From: Eutrigla gurnardus
Taxonomy: Eukaryota; Chordata; Actinopteri; Perciformes; Triglidae
DNA: 64,000 nucleotides
Direction: 5' to 3'
Assembly (NCBI GenBank): GCA_963514095.1
Contig: OY741265.1
Span: 29,940,290-30,004,289 of the forward strand
In this document: piece after piece, positions 23,337-36,400 of the stretch
How positions within the stretch are numbered: position 1 is the first letter of the stretch
Layout: each line of letters starts with the position of its first letter
The notes under the pieces: generated by a model
Told to the model about the DNA's origin: nothing
Databases searched by the model: none
Seen by the model: only the letters and a program-made list of their open reading frames with translations
Made by a program: the position numbers and the translations under genes

Positions 23337-24232
23337 ATGAAGCAACACAGACATCGCTGCTCTCCATTGTCAACCCAGCTAACAAATAAATATTTTCTCA
23401 ACCTTTGGCATGGTTGCTGCGGAAACCTGAGGTCCATGTAATAATTAGGCTAACACTTCCTCTGAGATGCCAGGCCATGACTGCCTCTGTCCTCTCCCCT
23501 CTGCCAGTCCATGTACTGGGTTGCTAATGGGTCTTTACACGCTGATGTACGAGGCGGTGAAAACGCTCGTCTACGGAGGGCTGAGACATTAATATTTACC
23601 AGCCTGGAGGGGGTCACGGCAGAATGGATCAGGCCATCTTCAATAAAACATGTCACCACCAAAGGGACCACTCCCATGCGCTCTTTCCATTTCTGCCATA
23701 CACACAACTAGATTTACTGTGGCTTTTATTAATCTTGGAGCTGGTTTTGTGTTGTGCTGTTTGTGTAAAACGAGCTCAGCACTTATGCCACTTACTAATG
23801 GGAATGGTGTAATCCACTTTGTCCCAGGGTACAGGGGATAAATCAATAGACTGTAAAGTTCTGCTTTGGTTACTTTGTGGGCTGAAACATGACTGTAAAA
23901 TATGATCCGTGTGGTGTCTGGGTCTAAAAGCCTTCACACAGGATACCTGGTCGAAATATCATGGTTTTATAAGGCAGGCTTTTAATCATTGCATGGACTT
24001 GGCAGCAGGCAGAGAGGAGTGCTCACCATTAACCAAATGTGATGAACAAGGATTTCTGGTAGAGCAGGTTATGGAGCTGTGAAGAAGATGTGGGAAGATC
24101 ATAATGTAATGGTATCCAGACTAGAGACAGAGAGGTTGGCCCACACACAGCAGGTAGAGAGACCAAGTCCCGCCCCTTCCTGTGTCTGTTTGTTAGTCAA
24201 AGTGAGCAACAAATAATTGTCTGACCTGTTTG
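22621..24232. other. no gene recognised; hAT remnant and (CA)n
   Basis: A (CA)n tract lies at 23302-23334. 23098-23165 contains GGGCCGGATGTGACGT and CCCTGGCATCCCTGG, which in reverse complement resembles a common fish hAT terminus. The short open frames at 23450-23850 have no family signature. Confidence 0.45.
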
Positions 24233-24300
24233 AATTGTACCATGAATTACACATATGATTTGTGTCAATTAAAAAGATAATTTTGCAAGTCAAGAAAGCA
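24233..24300. mobile_element. solo terminal repeat of the 48-bp-minisatellite element
   Basis: AATTGTACCATGAATTACAC followed by ATATGATTTGTGTCAATTAAAAAG matches the termini of the elements at 47323-48110 and 53913-54652. No opposing end or minisatellite follows, so this is a fragment or solo end. Confidence 0.6.
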
Positions 24301-24522
24301 TTTTTTCATTTTGAATTTTTTGCAACAAATCTGAGTTATTCAGACAGAAATCAACAATTATACACAAATCTATTCCGTCTTGACCTCGAACACCAGCGAT
24401 TATTTCTGCATCTGGTTTTTTTTCTGTGTGGCCTGAGAGAATCTGGCAAGAAAATAAACTGATGATCTACTATTAACATTAACATTATTAATGATATATT
24501 ATATATGACATGAACGATCTCT

Positions 24523-24622
24523 AGACTGGCGACCCTTCCAGGGTGAACCCTGCCTTCGCCCCCTGACCATGAATACAGGATAAGCGGTAGACGATGGATG
24601 GATAGATGGATGGACGATCTCA
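24523..24622 (+). mobile_element. SINE 3'-end fragment with GATG tail
   Basis: CCTTCCAGGGTGAACCCTGC, GAATACAGGATAAGCGGTAG and ACGATGGATGGATAGATGG are the 3' half of the tRNA-derived fish SINE seen nearly complete at 37412-37703. Confidence 0.75.
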
Positions 24623-24855
24623 TTCTGTTAAATAAAAGATCCTGTTTCCACACTTAACTATCCTCCCCTCCCTTCCTGCTGTTCTCCTGCAGTTTCAGTT
24701 CTTATGGTTCTGGTCATGATCAGTTTAAAAGTTTAAAATCCATCCTCCATATTTGTTGGAAATAGTGTCTTCTGTTTGTAATCATGGTTTTATTTATCTA
24801 TTCCACATATTCTTCAGCTTTGTCTAAACAGAGAGAGGACGACAAGAAGGCACAC

Positions 24856-25081
24856 CCAAGCAGACAGACAGAGAGAAAGAGAGAGACAGACAGAGGGACA
24901 GACAGACGGAGAGAAACACAGACAGACAGACAGAGAGAAAGAGAGAGACAGAGGGACGGACAGACAGAGAGACAGACGAAGAGAAACAGACAGACAGACG
25001 GATTGAGAGACAGAGAGAGAAATAGAGCAAGAGAGACAGACAGACAGAGAAACACAGACAGACAGACAGACAGAGAGAGAT
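24856..25081. repeat. (CAGA)n / GAGA-rich tetranucleotide array
   Basis: About 225 bp of interrupted CAGA and GAGA repeats. Open frames on both strands (Arg/Thr/Asp- or Ser/Leu/Val-rich) are artefacts of the repeat. Confidence 0.9.
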
Positions 25082-26750
25082 ACTTTATGTCTCCAGAAAA
25101 CAGCAGAGCAGCAGTATGTGTTGTTGAGCAGAGCAGAGAAATGCTCTTCTTATGAACATCCAGACTATTGACATCATCGTAACTGGAATTAAACCTCTTC
25201 TCAAGAAGCCCACTCTTGATCCTCTGGCTGATTGCATTATTAGCTTGAGTCGGCATCTGGACACAGTCAGGTTTATCTGTGATGAAATGATCGCCACATA
25301 AATGATCCATGTCTGATGAATTCTGCTGAGATGGAAGCTGTGAAATAAGAATCCTAATTAAGTGCTGATGACTTCGCTCAATGCTTCAGGCTGCGTTGCA
25401 TTACATTACCTCTTCTTCCACAGCTGTTCACACAGTTTGGTCAGTTTTTCTTTAGTTTCTTTGAAACTACAATAAGAAGTGTTGAAAATGCAGAGATGAA
25501 CAGAGAGACAAGCCGTCAGGAGGTAGAGAAAAGGAGATAGCTTTACTATAAAGAAGGCGTCGCTAGCAGAAGTTGCAACAACTCATCATACACGCATACA
25601 TGGTGAATATATTTATGCCATTTTCTGTTGCGTATGTACCTTACAAAAGCTGTTATTTTGCGTGTCGAAGCGAGACTTTGACGAGCTGCTCTGATACATA
25701 TGGTCAAAACAAGAAGATGCTAACATGTGAATTTATATTTTCTTTTAAAAGCCAGACAGCGTGTGATCAATCATTAAAAAAATGCAAATGGTGTATGTGC
25801 ACCAGTTAAATTCTACACTTTGCAGCCTTTTGACATGAATAAAAACACAAAGCTGTAAAACTGCACATTGACATCTTCTTTTCCCCACAGTGAAGGTGAG
25901 CCGAGACGATGCGGACGGTAAAAAGAGTCAACGTGCAAGACAAGGGGGAAAAAAGCACTGTTCATCAGCAAATATGCGGAATCCTTTGTCATATACAGTT
26001 ACAACATTTCCCCACTGTGATCCACTTTGGGGGAGGGAGGTTTCCAGACCAGATCCAGAAGAAAACGCTTCCATGAGTCTGGTGATGAAGTTTGGACCTT
26101 CATGTTCCAACACAGCATTCCATCCCTCAGTGCTTTAACTTCCTGTTTCAGCATCTGTGCTCGGTGCCCCAACCCCAATGTTAGAGCGGACGTACTGTAA
26201 AACAATGGCATCAGAGAAAACACCCAGCTGATTAAAACCCAGAGAATATTGCTTTGAGTTTCTGCAGAGAGACAGAAGGGAACATGGAAGAGTGGATTAG
26301 TGACGGAGAGGTTTTTGGAGGATCAGACTTTTTTGTTGAAACTGAAAATGTCCGCCTCACACAAGACATGTTGCGTTCCATTTTAGGGGCCTTCAACGAG
26401 GTCTTTCCTCTTTTAAAAGCTCCTCCAAATACCCAGGTTTGGTCAGTAGATTGTGGGCCGGTCACGTTTAACCGTTCATTCAGCTGATCCATGTCAACTC
26501 GATTATATCAGATACGCCGGACTAATGTAAGCCACTGCAACATTAAAACAGTGACGGATGGGATCGCCTCGCACAACCTCTCTTCAAAACAAGCATCCAC
26601 GTTCTTATCTCCTTCCTTCTGTTAAACCAGCTACAGGTGCATACGCCCCCTACTGGACTGGGCTGAGGAATGACACTGGAGCGTGGGTACACATGTTATG
26701 AATGGATGACATTTATGTAGTGCATACCAAAGTAGACCCATGTGGGAGAG
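25082..26750. other. no gene recognised
   Basis: Mostly unique-looking sequence with short open frames lacking family signatures on either strand (for example 26232-26492). I see no RNA gene or defined mobile element ends. Confidence 0.4.
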
Positions 26751-26769
26751 GAAAGTACGGCTTTGCCTT

Positions 26770-27250
26770 CAGTCATGTAAGACCCCGATCACACTGAGAC
26801 ACGTCCACACACAAAAATGCCCCTTTGCAAAGTGCGTCGGGCGCAACCAGGTGATCAAATGTAGATTGAAGCAGACGTGGAGGTCTTCATGTTGCTCTGC
26901 TGTTGATGAGGAGGGGAAAAGACCATAAAAAGATACAGACTGAAGAAGATATAGTTCATCCTGATTAAAAAGCACTAATATCAACCTTCCATTGTCCGTT
27001 CCTCCCACATCCACCGCCATCAAAACAGGAAGGGCGTGGTTGCGTAGTAAAGCCCGCCTCCTGCTCCAACTGTGACATTGATGGGCGGTGTGACCTGGTT
27101 GACCTGGCTTGAAATTGTTGCTAGAAAAACGTGAGAAAAACGTAACGCAAGAGCAGAGTGCCTGCCAGGCGCCGCACCGGAGGGAAACCATGTTTTTTTT
27201 GCAGGCGGTGTACCTCAATGTGATCGGCTCCGTAAGGTGGCCCCTGAAAT
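26770..27250 (-). repeat. dispersed repeat shared with 44640-45030
   Basis: On the minus strand, CTTCCTGTTTTGATGGCGGT, GGATGTGGGAGGAACGGACA, CAACAGCAGAGCAACATGAA and AAAGGGGCATTT match, in order, the plus strand at 44745-45000. Similarity extends to a TAGC..CAGGT..CACACCGC block. Both copies have lost open reading frames, if they ever had one. Family unknown to me. Confidence 0.7.
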
Positions 27251-27259
27251 GGGAGAGGC

Positions 27260-29796
27260 TATGCAACAACAGGCCTGTTAGGTGAAGGAGTGTATGCGGT
27301 TTAAAGGAGCGGCATTGAATGCATGTTTTTTAGGCCTACTAGCAGATTGTATGCGACGATGCTACAAACGGTATATTGCAGGATCACTTATTTACATCAT
27401 AGAGAATCGAACATGTTCCTCTTTCACAATATAGAATCCAAACCATCATCAAACGGTGACTGATAGACTTCAGTCAGAACCACATATCAACATGTCAAAG
27501 CAACGGGCAACACAGAGTGAACGATGATTCTTGTTACTTTTTCAGAGTGCAAATGTCAGTCAAAGCTACATTACAACGGTGCAGGACGGACTAAAGACGC
27601 ACCTGTCGCATTTGTTCGGTGGATTCACACGTGGGACTTCTTGTTTCAGATAAAGCATTTTTTGGGGGGGAAATCGACTTTTAAATATTTACAAATATAA
27701 TTTTTCTTCATGACCTACATGTACAGAATATATGTCAAATAAATAATAAACAACAATATTAATTTTCTGTGTGGTGGAAAGCTTATGTTACATAAATCTG
27801 AATAACAACACAGAGTAACTGTAATACAACATAAGGATGACAAGAGCAGCACAATGGAAGGATAGACATGATGTTGTGTTTGTTTACAGCAGAAAAGCCA
27901 GCTGCTACAAATCTCACAAATATCTTGAACATACTGTTGTGTTTAGCCTCTATAACAGATTCTGCAGACATTTTTATTCTGGCTATTTCTGGTGCGAGGC
28001 AACAAAATTAGTTGGTCAAAAAAAATGTTTGTAACAACAATTATTAAATTAAGGACTAATATTAATACTATCCACATAATGTAATAAATAGAAATATAAA
28101 ATAAATATGTGAAGTACAATGCTAAGTGCAGTAAAGATGGTTGTGATTTAGCATTGGTGGGATTAACAGTGCTGTTGAGTAGCAGGTAACTACAGTGTGA
28201 GTGCCAAAACGAAGAACCCAATTAAGCATCAAAGAAAGAAACACCGTCAGTCTGCCAACAGAATGATGACGTCACTAATAACGCTGAGGACAAGTGAAAT
28301 ATTCAGCGTTTTCTAAAAACATATTCTGTTACTTTTTTCTTCCTTCCTCTGCAAAAATAAGCTGCATTTCATTTCAAAGGTGGCTGTGAATTCAATGTAT
28401 ATATTTTCATGCTGTCATTTATTTCAAGTATTCTACATGGCCCTAACTTTTTTTATCTGTAATGATTAACAAATTAGCTGCATTTATAAAAACCAGAGGC
28501 GGAAAAAAGGTGTGTTCAGACTAAACCGATGGATGCACTGAGCCAAAGACGTGTCCATGTTGACACTTCGGCAAAACCTTTATGAGGATTTATGACTCCG
28601 ATCATAAACATAAGTAGACAAAAAGAGACAAAAGTCAAGAGGAAAGTAACTGATTGGTTGCTGATTGTTTTACCGGGAGCACCCTGAACGCCTCGGGGGG
28701 GTGGGGTGGGGGGGGGACCATGATCTGAACTGAAAACTTGCAATTTTGTCTTCATTCATTTAAACTGTATGATTCATGGTGTGTGTGTGTGAAGCTAACG
28801 TTAGCACTTATTTGGTCTGATCGGAGCCGACGGTGAATAAATCAAAACAAATTCAGTGGTGAGATGTTTGGAGAAAAAGACAAGGAACAGATGTAGTCTG
28901 AACACACCTTAAAGATTACAGCCTCTCGTGCTGCATTCATGTCCCATGGGAGAGCACCGAGACATTGGCTTCCAGTTTGAAAACACGATGCTGGTTTACA
29001 GCAGCTGGAACATGTCCAGAATCCTGGTGTCACAAAACACGTGTTGGTAAGGTGAAGAGGAATACATATCCAGTTTTTGTACTGACCGACCGACCAACTT
29101 GCCTATGTTGCAATGTCTGGTTTGGTAAAAGTGTCCTTTGTAAAGTGGTGTGGTATGGAACCAATAGGAAACTCAACAGAAAACACTTCACATTTCCCAG
29201 TTGACATGAATGCAGCATTAGCGTGCATGCTAACTAGGGAATTCACTGGTTTGTGGTTTACTGGTGTTTCTCAATCAAAACTAACTTTCCTCTCTGTTGC
29301 CTTCCACTTCTCAAGTTACTACCATGCTCATAGATGATAGTTATCATCTTTTAAAAAATATGAAATAAAAAAAATTCAATTCATTAACATCAGAGCTCGG
29401 TACTTGTGGCAGAAACAGCCTCCCTTGCGGCGGCCATTTCCAACATCTGCACTGCAACATCGGATTAAAGGTAAGAAAAAACATCCAACTACCACATCGG
29501 ACAAGGCAAAGTGAATAAAAGCATGTGATCCAACCTGCGAGTGGTAAAAAGGGAACCCAACGTGTACTTTTACTAACCCAGAATGCAATGGAGGAGGTGA
29601 TGGTGCATAGTTTTGCAGGGCACTAAAATGTGTGCCAGGACTGTTTACAGCACTCGTTAAGATTCAATGACTCGTCTACCGGCTGTGGAGAAACTAAAAT
29701 CTTTCATTGCGTAAATATCAATATGATAAACATATCTGCCGGCATCCTGTTGAGTTTGATGGTTAGAAGCTGATATGTTACAGGACGAGCCAGTGT

Positions 29797-29859
<63 letters not shown>

Positions 29860-30246
29860 CTGGGAGGTATGAGGGTATCAGGAGAGCAGGGACACTGGAA
29901 ATGTTCGGAGCAGAAACCAACCAAAGAAAGATCTCTAAAGAACACTTGTTGATGCCTCCTGGTGCTGGAAGCCGCCCTGAAGGCACACTTCAGGTCTGTG
30001 TAAGGGCCGAGGGACACGAGCCATCCTCGTTTTGTCCAAACGTCACCTTCGTCCAGCTGGAAACTAAAATAAAGGCTTGTGGTGTAAATCCACTCCCACG
30101 TTCCACTTTCTCTGCAGAGGGAAGAGTCTCCAGATCGGCCCTGATGCGTCCCTCCTGTTCAACGTGTTTCATACATCGATATATTCATGTGTGTGTGTGT
30201 GTTTGCGTCTGGTGTATCGTGTTTGTGGTTTGGCGTTGCTACGGCA
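27260..30246 (-). other. 3' flank of nfasc, probable 3'UTR plus downstream DNA
   Basis: No coding exon is supported. It holds a (GT)n tract at 29793-29856, a G-run near 28697-28718 and AT-rich unique-looking DNA. The 3'UTR must begin at 30246 and run leftward. A minus-strand AATAAA (TTTATT on plus) at 28418-28423 is one possible poly(A) signal, but I cannot choose between candidates without transcripts. Confidence 0.4.
29793..29856. repeat. (GT)n microsatellite
   Basis: 64 bp, almost pure GT with one TTT interruption, downstream of nfasc. Confidence 0.95.
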
Positions 30247-30475
30247 CTACGCCAGCGAGTAGATGGCGTTGACGGGTGAGGTGGCCTCGGAGCTCTCGTT
30301 GCCCTCCGTTTCATCCTTGTCCTTCTTCACGGTGTACTGGCCGATGAAAGAGCCGTCCTCGTTGAACTGGCCGTCGCCGCCTTCGCCGTAGTCCACCAGG
30401 CTGTCGTCGCTCTCCTTCACGTTGCCGTCCAGCGACGTCTGGCTGCCCTGGAGGGGCTTGTTGTCCTCGTCGCTG
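30247..30475 (-). CDS. nfasc: nfasc terminal coding exon: ankyrin-binding tail and stop
   Basis: Encodes SDEDNKPLQGSQTSLDGNVK, then ESDDSLVDYGEGGDGQFNED, GSFIGQYTVKKDKDETEGNE and SSEATSPVNAIYSLA, then TAG at 30247-30249. FIGQY is the L1-family ankyrin-binding motif, whose tyrosine phosphorylation releases ankyrin. The SLA C-terminus is the known PDZ ligand region. The acceptor is CCGCAGCAG/CGACGAG, a tandem NAG: using the upstream AG starts the exon at 30475 (Y-H-S-D-E-D), the downstream one at 30472 (Y-H-D-E-D, the same length as human). The coding is unusually GC-rich relative to flanking DNA. Confidence 0.95.
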
Positions 30476-33400
30476 CTGCGGAGGTGAACGGAGAGCAGAG
30501 GTGAAGGTTAAAAGGGGAGCAGGATATTGTTGCAACGCGTCAGCAGGAGACGGGGGGCCGCGTCGTCGCCGTCGGCAGGTTAAAGGGGAAGTGAAGGTTA
30601 TGCAGATTGCGGGTAAAGAAATGATGTTAATCAAGTATTTTTCAGCTTAACTCTTAGTAAAGTGACTGAATGTTTAGGTCACTCATGGCTTGTTAGACTA
30701 GAATTTAGATTTAATTTTCATTTCTTTTCCATATTTTCCTTAAAGGGGAAGTTCTAATTATTTCAATTCTATATGAATACAGTTCTCACATGGAAGTATT
30801 TATTCCTCACCAAACCGGCCGTAAAGCAACTACTCTAGAGGCTGTGCAGAGAGAGTGTGTGTGCTTGACTCTTGAACTTGATGTAGCTGGCTAGCTCCAC
30901 CCGGGCCACTTACGTAAACCTGAAGCAGCCGGACAATAAACCAGTGAACCCAAATCTACTTCTAGCTCCGGACCCAGATGATATCAATGCACTAATTTGA
31001 ATGGCTTTTATCAGAATAATAGTTATTTTAGATCAAATAAATAATGCTACATTACATAAACCCAGAGACTTAACAGTCTCTAGAGTCTATTTACACAACA
31101 TGAACAGCAGTGAGCTGAGGTTAAAACAGGGAGGCTGAGCTCTACTAAAGCAAACACTGATACACTGATGAAGACGGAAGGAAGCTAACTAGTGACTCAG
31201 CCGAATGCCTCTGTGGTTGCTCATAGAAACTTAAACGTAAATGTTTGGCGTAGATAAATAACATCACTACGACACAATGACATAAGTTGTTATGTTCTGC
31301 CGACACCAGCCTGTTCGCATTCTGCTTAAATATTCTTTTAACTTCATTTGTCTAGTGAGCTATATGAGCTAAATCCTGGACCTGTTTTCTTTTTTTATTG
31401 ACTGCTGCAAAGTTAAAACCGTACGCTCACGTTCACAACTCTCTCTACATATGTGAGTACTGTATACGGTAGATTTGAAAGAATCCAAACCTGTCCTTTA
31501 AAAACATAGCAGCATTAGCATTTTATACCAAAGATGCTACAGTTAAAAGTTGATTTTGCAGAACACCATACAGTATTCACCTCTATGTTTTAAAAGCAAC
31601 CCTGTCTCCTGAAAGCAGATAAAACTTTAAAAATCATATAGTAAATAATAGCCTGGATTATGACTGAATGTATCTGCAAACACTGAATGTTTACACTGAA
31701 TGAAACCTAACAACACGTAGGATGCAGGACATCAAGTCGGTCTTGTATTTGAATTATCTGTAATAAATTCTCCTTCTGTATCGTATAAGAACTTCACTCT
31801 TCCTGGACTGACAACAAAATACTTCCCTTGAAAATATGGCAAACATAAAATGTACCTGTTAACGTAAATAAGTAAACCTGGGAGACAGGGGTGATTAAAA
31901 GAGATAAATGCTGGCATCAGAAATTCAAATAAGTCATTAGCATACACATGCTAATTGGTGGCCATATGCTGACATGAGATCCAAGCAAGCTCATTGGTGG
32001 AGCTGTGCTTGATTTCAGCTCAGAGCATGGCTGCATGTCTCCTAACTGTGACTTCAGGGGGAAGAGAACGTCATGCATGGAGCTCCAGACTAGCATCAGC
32101 GTTCTTGTCTCAGATCAAGCCAGTAGCATAACAGCAGGTAGTGCACTCGAAGGATGCAAAAGGGATATTTTCCTCTTTGATTTTCCTTCTCTGCTATGGG
32201 TTTCACATATTATGTATTCAGATTCCCTCTGCAAGGACAGAATCCACACCGTAGCTTCCCAGAATCATCATGCTCCATGCTGAAACACTGTGGTAACCAC
32301 ACACATTGCTTGATATGTTTTTTCAAAACCATACATGTGAATAATTTGGGGCACAAATGGCCCACCAGATGCAGCACAATCACAGTCTGATACAATTCAA
32401 ATTCAACAGAATTAAACTCTGAGCAATCCCAAAATTCAGCACTTTTTCACTCCATGAAACAATGTTTCCGAGCAGAGCGAGAGTGACGGAGAAACAATGG
32501 ACCCTTTCAGAACACATGCTGATATGCAACAAGGTGAAGACATGGAGAGAGTGGGAGTTGATGATGGAAATGATGATGTTGATGTTTTAATCGATTAGAA
32601 AATGTAATAGTCAATAATAACAATAAAATGTAATAGCACGTTCATTGTCAGCTGGGATCGGCTCCAGCCCCCCCCCGCAACCCTGAATACAGGATAAGCG
32701 GTAGACGATGGATGGATGGATGGATGGATGGATGGATGGATATTCAAACATCCAAGTCACTGAGAAGAAATGTTAACCTATGTTCCTGCAAACCACCGGG
32801 AAGCTGAACGCACAGATGTTTTTGCATTCAGAGAAAGTGACAAAGTACAACGAACAAGTGATGTAGTACATGAGTGTTCATGAAAGTTACGTATATAAGT
32901 GTTATTGAAAGTTACATTGTATGAATTTGCGTGGTATAATTACGAGGATAAGAAGTGATAAGGGCAGGTGGAACAAGCGGTGGCTGGATCAAAGGAGACC
33001 GTATTCATGTCCCATGTGTAACCAAAAGAAAACTTTGACTTCATGTGTGTTCTTTAAAGGGGTTGATTATACAACAGTTTCGTTTTTCCAGTACGTTATA
33101 TCCACTGTTGCCCATAAAGTTGTAGTATTTCGTTTTTAGACACAATCCTCTGTTTATTCCTATTTAAATGCATTAGTAATCACTTTTGACTGGCTGCAAT
33201 GGTTACATGTGTCCCAATGACCCAGGTGAAATGAATTCATGCATTTTTTTGGCGCTATAAGACATTTGCAAGTTATTCCAACTTTATGGGCGATCCGGTA
33301 GTTTTGAAACATTGTCGGGTTGTCTAGTTACATCTTTAGGTTGCGTTGTCACATTATGTTGTTGCATTGTGTTGTTACGTTGTTGCAATACGATGTTGTA

Positions 33401-36400
33401 TCCCAATGTTGTGTCACAGTGTTGTGTTGAGTTGTTGCAATACAATGTTGTGTCATGTTGTTGTGTTTACGTTGTTGCGTTACGTTATCAAAAAACAAAA
33501 TCAGCCTACTATCACCTCAAAAATGTAGCAAGACTTAGAGGGCTCATGTCAGCTCAAGACTTGTACATGCCTTTATTACTAGTAGGCTAGACTACTGTAA
33601 TGGTCTCCTTGCAGGTCTTCCAAAAAAAACTGTCAGGCAGCTACAGCTTGTTCAGAACGCTGCTGCTAGAGTTCTTACAAAGACCAAAAAATGTGAGCAC
33701 ATTACACCAATTCTTAAATCCTTACATTGGCTCCCTGTATGTCAGAGGATTGATTTCAAAATCCTCCTGCTCACATATAAATCACTACATGGTCTAGGAC
33801 CGAAGTATATCACTGATATCCTCCCACTACATAAGCCTTCTAGACCACTAAGATCTTCTGAGACCAATCTGTTAGTGATTCCCAGAGTAAACAACAATCA
33901 CGGGAGAGCATCATTTAGTCACTATGCAACAGATAGCTGGAATAAACTTCCTGAAGATGTAAGACTTGCCCCAACTCTGACCACTTTTAAAACTAGACTG
34001 AAAACTTTGATGTTCACCATAGCTTTCTCCTAAATCTTTTAATTATTGCAAATATTTTTTTATTCTCCTTGTCTTTCTGTAATGCATTTTTAATTTTGCC
34101 TTTATTTTCTTTTAATTCTTCTATTTTTTTTCTTCACTTTGTTGTATGACATGTCATGATGTGAAGCACTTTGTGTGTATGAAATGTGCTATACAAATAA
34201 AGTTGGCTTGCCTTGCCTACGTTGTTGCGTTACGTTGTTGCGTTACGTTGTTGCGTTACGTTGTTGCGTTACGTTGTTGCGTTACGTTGTTGCGTTGTTT
34301 CTGCATTATATTGCTTTACGTTGTTGCGTTACGTTGTTGCATTACTTTGTTGCATTACTTTGTTGCATTACGTTGTTGCGTTACATTGTTGCGTTGCATT
34401 GTTGCGTTACGTTGTTGCGTTACGTTGTTGCGTTTCATTGTTGCGTTATGTTGTTGCTCTACATTGTTGCATTATGTTGTTTCGTTACGTTGTTAAGGTA
34501 TGTTGTTGCGCTTCTTTGTTGTATTACATTGTTGCATTACGTTGTTGCGTTACGTTGTTGCATTACGTTGTTGCGTCACGTTGTTGCATTACATTGTTGC
34601 GTTACGTTGTTAAGTTACGCTGTTAAGTTACGTTGTTAAGTTACGTTGTTAAGTTACGTTGTTGCATTGCGTTGTTGTGTTAAGTTGCTGCGTTGTGTTA
34701 TGTGCTGCAGCATTGTTGCAGTACGCTGTTGCAGTACGCTGTTGCAGTACGTTGTTGCGATACGTTGTTGCGATACGTTGTTGCGTTACGTTGTTGCGTT
34801 ACGTTGTTGCGTTACGTTGTTAAGTTACGTTGTTAAGTTATGTTGTTGTGTTACGTTGTTGTGTTACGTTGCTGCGTTACGTTGCTGCGTTATGTGCTGC
34901 AGTACGTTGTTGCAGTACGCTGTTGCAGTGCGTTGTTGCGTTACATTTTTGCATTACGTTAAGTGACGGCCTGTTAGTTGTTGATCCAGGTGCTGATGTG
35001 CTCTGTGGTTCAGTGTCCTCTGAGTGTTATAGTGGATCAGAAGGACATCTCTTGATGCACCAGTGCCATTGAAACTCTTCCAGATTATATCTCGTCCAGA
35101 TACTTAAGTGTTTGTGGCCCAGAGGCAGAGCCTTTTTCAAACCGCCTCGCATTCATCTGTTGACTGAACTGCACCAGCAGCTTCAGGCTTTAAGAGAATG
35201 CCTTCACAATGAAAGAGGGCAGAGTGTGGAATGATTCAATTATCTGATTAGGGGATTTTTTTGACTAGAGAGCAAAGGTGTGGGAAGTAACTTAGAACAT
35301 TTCAGATAACCTTCCTCACATTACAGAACGTAAACTCACCCATCTGCAGCATTCACGAAACCACATGAAATTACACAGACTAACTTAACTACAGAGTCAG
35401 GAGGTCAACGTGTGTGTTATGTTTTTGACAGATTTGTATTGCAGACATTGTATGGGTTATATACTGTCCAATAATGGATTTACCATGCTTTGAAATGCTT
35501 TAATGTGTTAGATAAATTCATAAGGATGCTAACAAACTGAACGGCTCAAAGAGACATTCATCAATTATAATGCACTGCAAATGAGCAACGGAAGATGAGA
35601 TTTCATAGCAGGAGGAAGAGGACTCCTCTCCCTTACATCATACAGTACCTTTCAAGAGACCTTTGGGACCAATGAGGAAAAGAAAGAGACAAAGGACATA
35701 AAGTGGGGAGGGTAGAACAGAAAGACAGTAATGACACAGATGGACAACCACACATGCATAAATACACAGACACTGAAAAGAGTGAGATGAGGACAACAGA
35801 AACATTCATATATCTTTGCTAAGGCTGGAGTTAAATACATTTAAATCAGAATTCTAATAAGAAATAAAGAAGAAGTTTGAGCTTTGATACTTTTTTACCC
35901 ATAAGAGAAAAGGGCAGCGTTGCTGGTGACTGGCTCATCTAATTACAGCTTGTTACAACCTGGGTCTCATTTTTGTGCTTTTTACCATCATGAGTTCTAA
36001 CAACACTGAGGTTGCTGAGATATGGGAGCAAAGGGAAAGAATCACGCCAGTTTAACACGGCCCAGTATCTATTTACTACATATCACCTCATGATTTGTGC
36101 CATCCAATAGTACATCAATGTTTTTCATCGGGCAAAAGGGTTGAGTAGAAACCACTTTACAAGGAGGTGAAAGTGAAAGGCTGCAGAGAATCCTTCAGGA
36201 GAACTACAGGAAGTATAAGCTGACGCAGGAAGTAGCTCCGTAAGATCTGACCTGTTTGTTTACAACCTTCCTGGTGGTCTGAGTGCTTGTGTTTCTCGAC
36301 TCGTTTTTTCGACCAGATTTCAGCAATTAATTTGATTTGTATGATGCTGATGGCCGACTTTAAGACGCAGGTTGTAACAAATTCCTTTAACTGCGCGATA

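Noticed and set aside
24784..25310. Arg/Thr- and Ser/Leu/Val-rich frames on both strands
   Set aside because: Artefact of the CAGA/GAGA repeat.
34146..34966. Cys/Leu/Val-rich frames resembling membrane proteins
   Set aside because: Read-through of the 13-bp satellite in all three frames.
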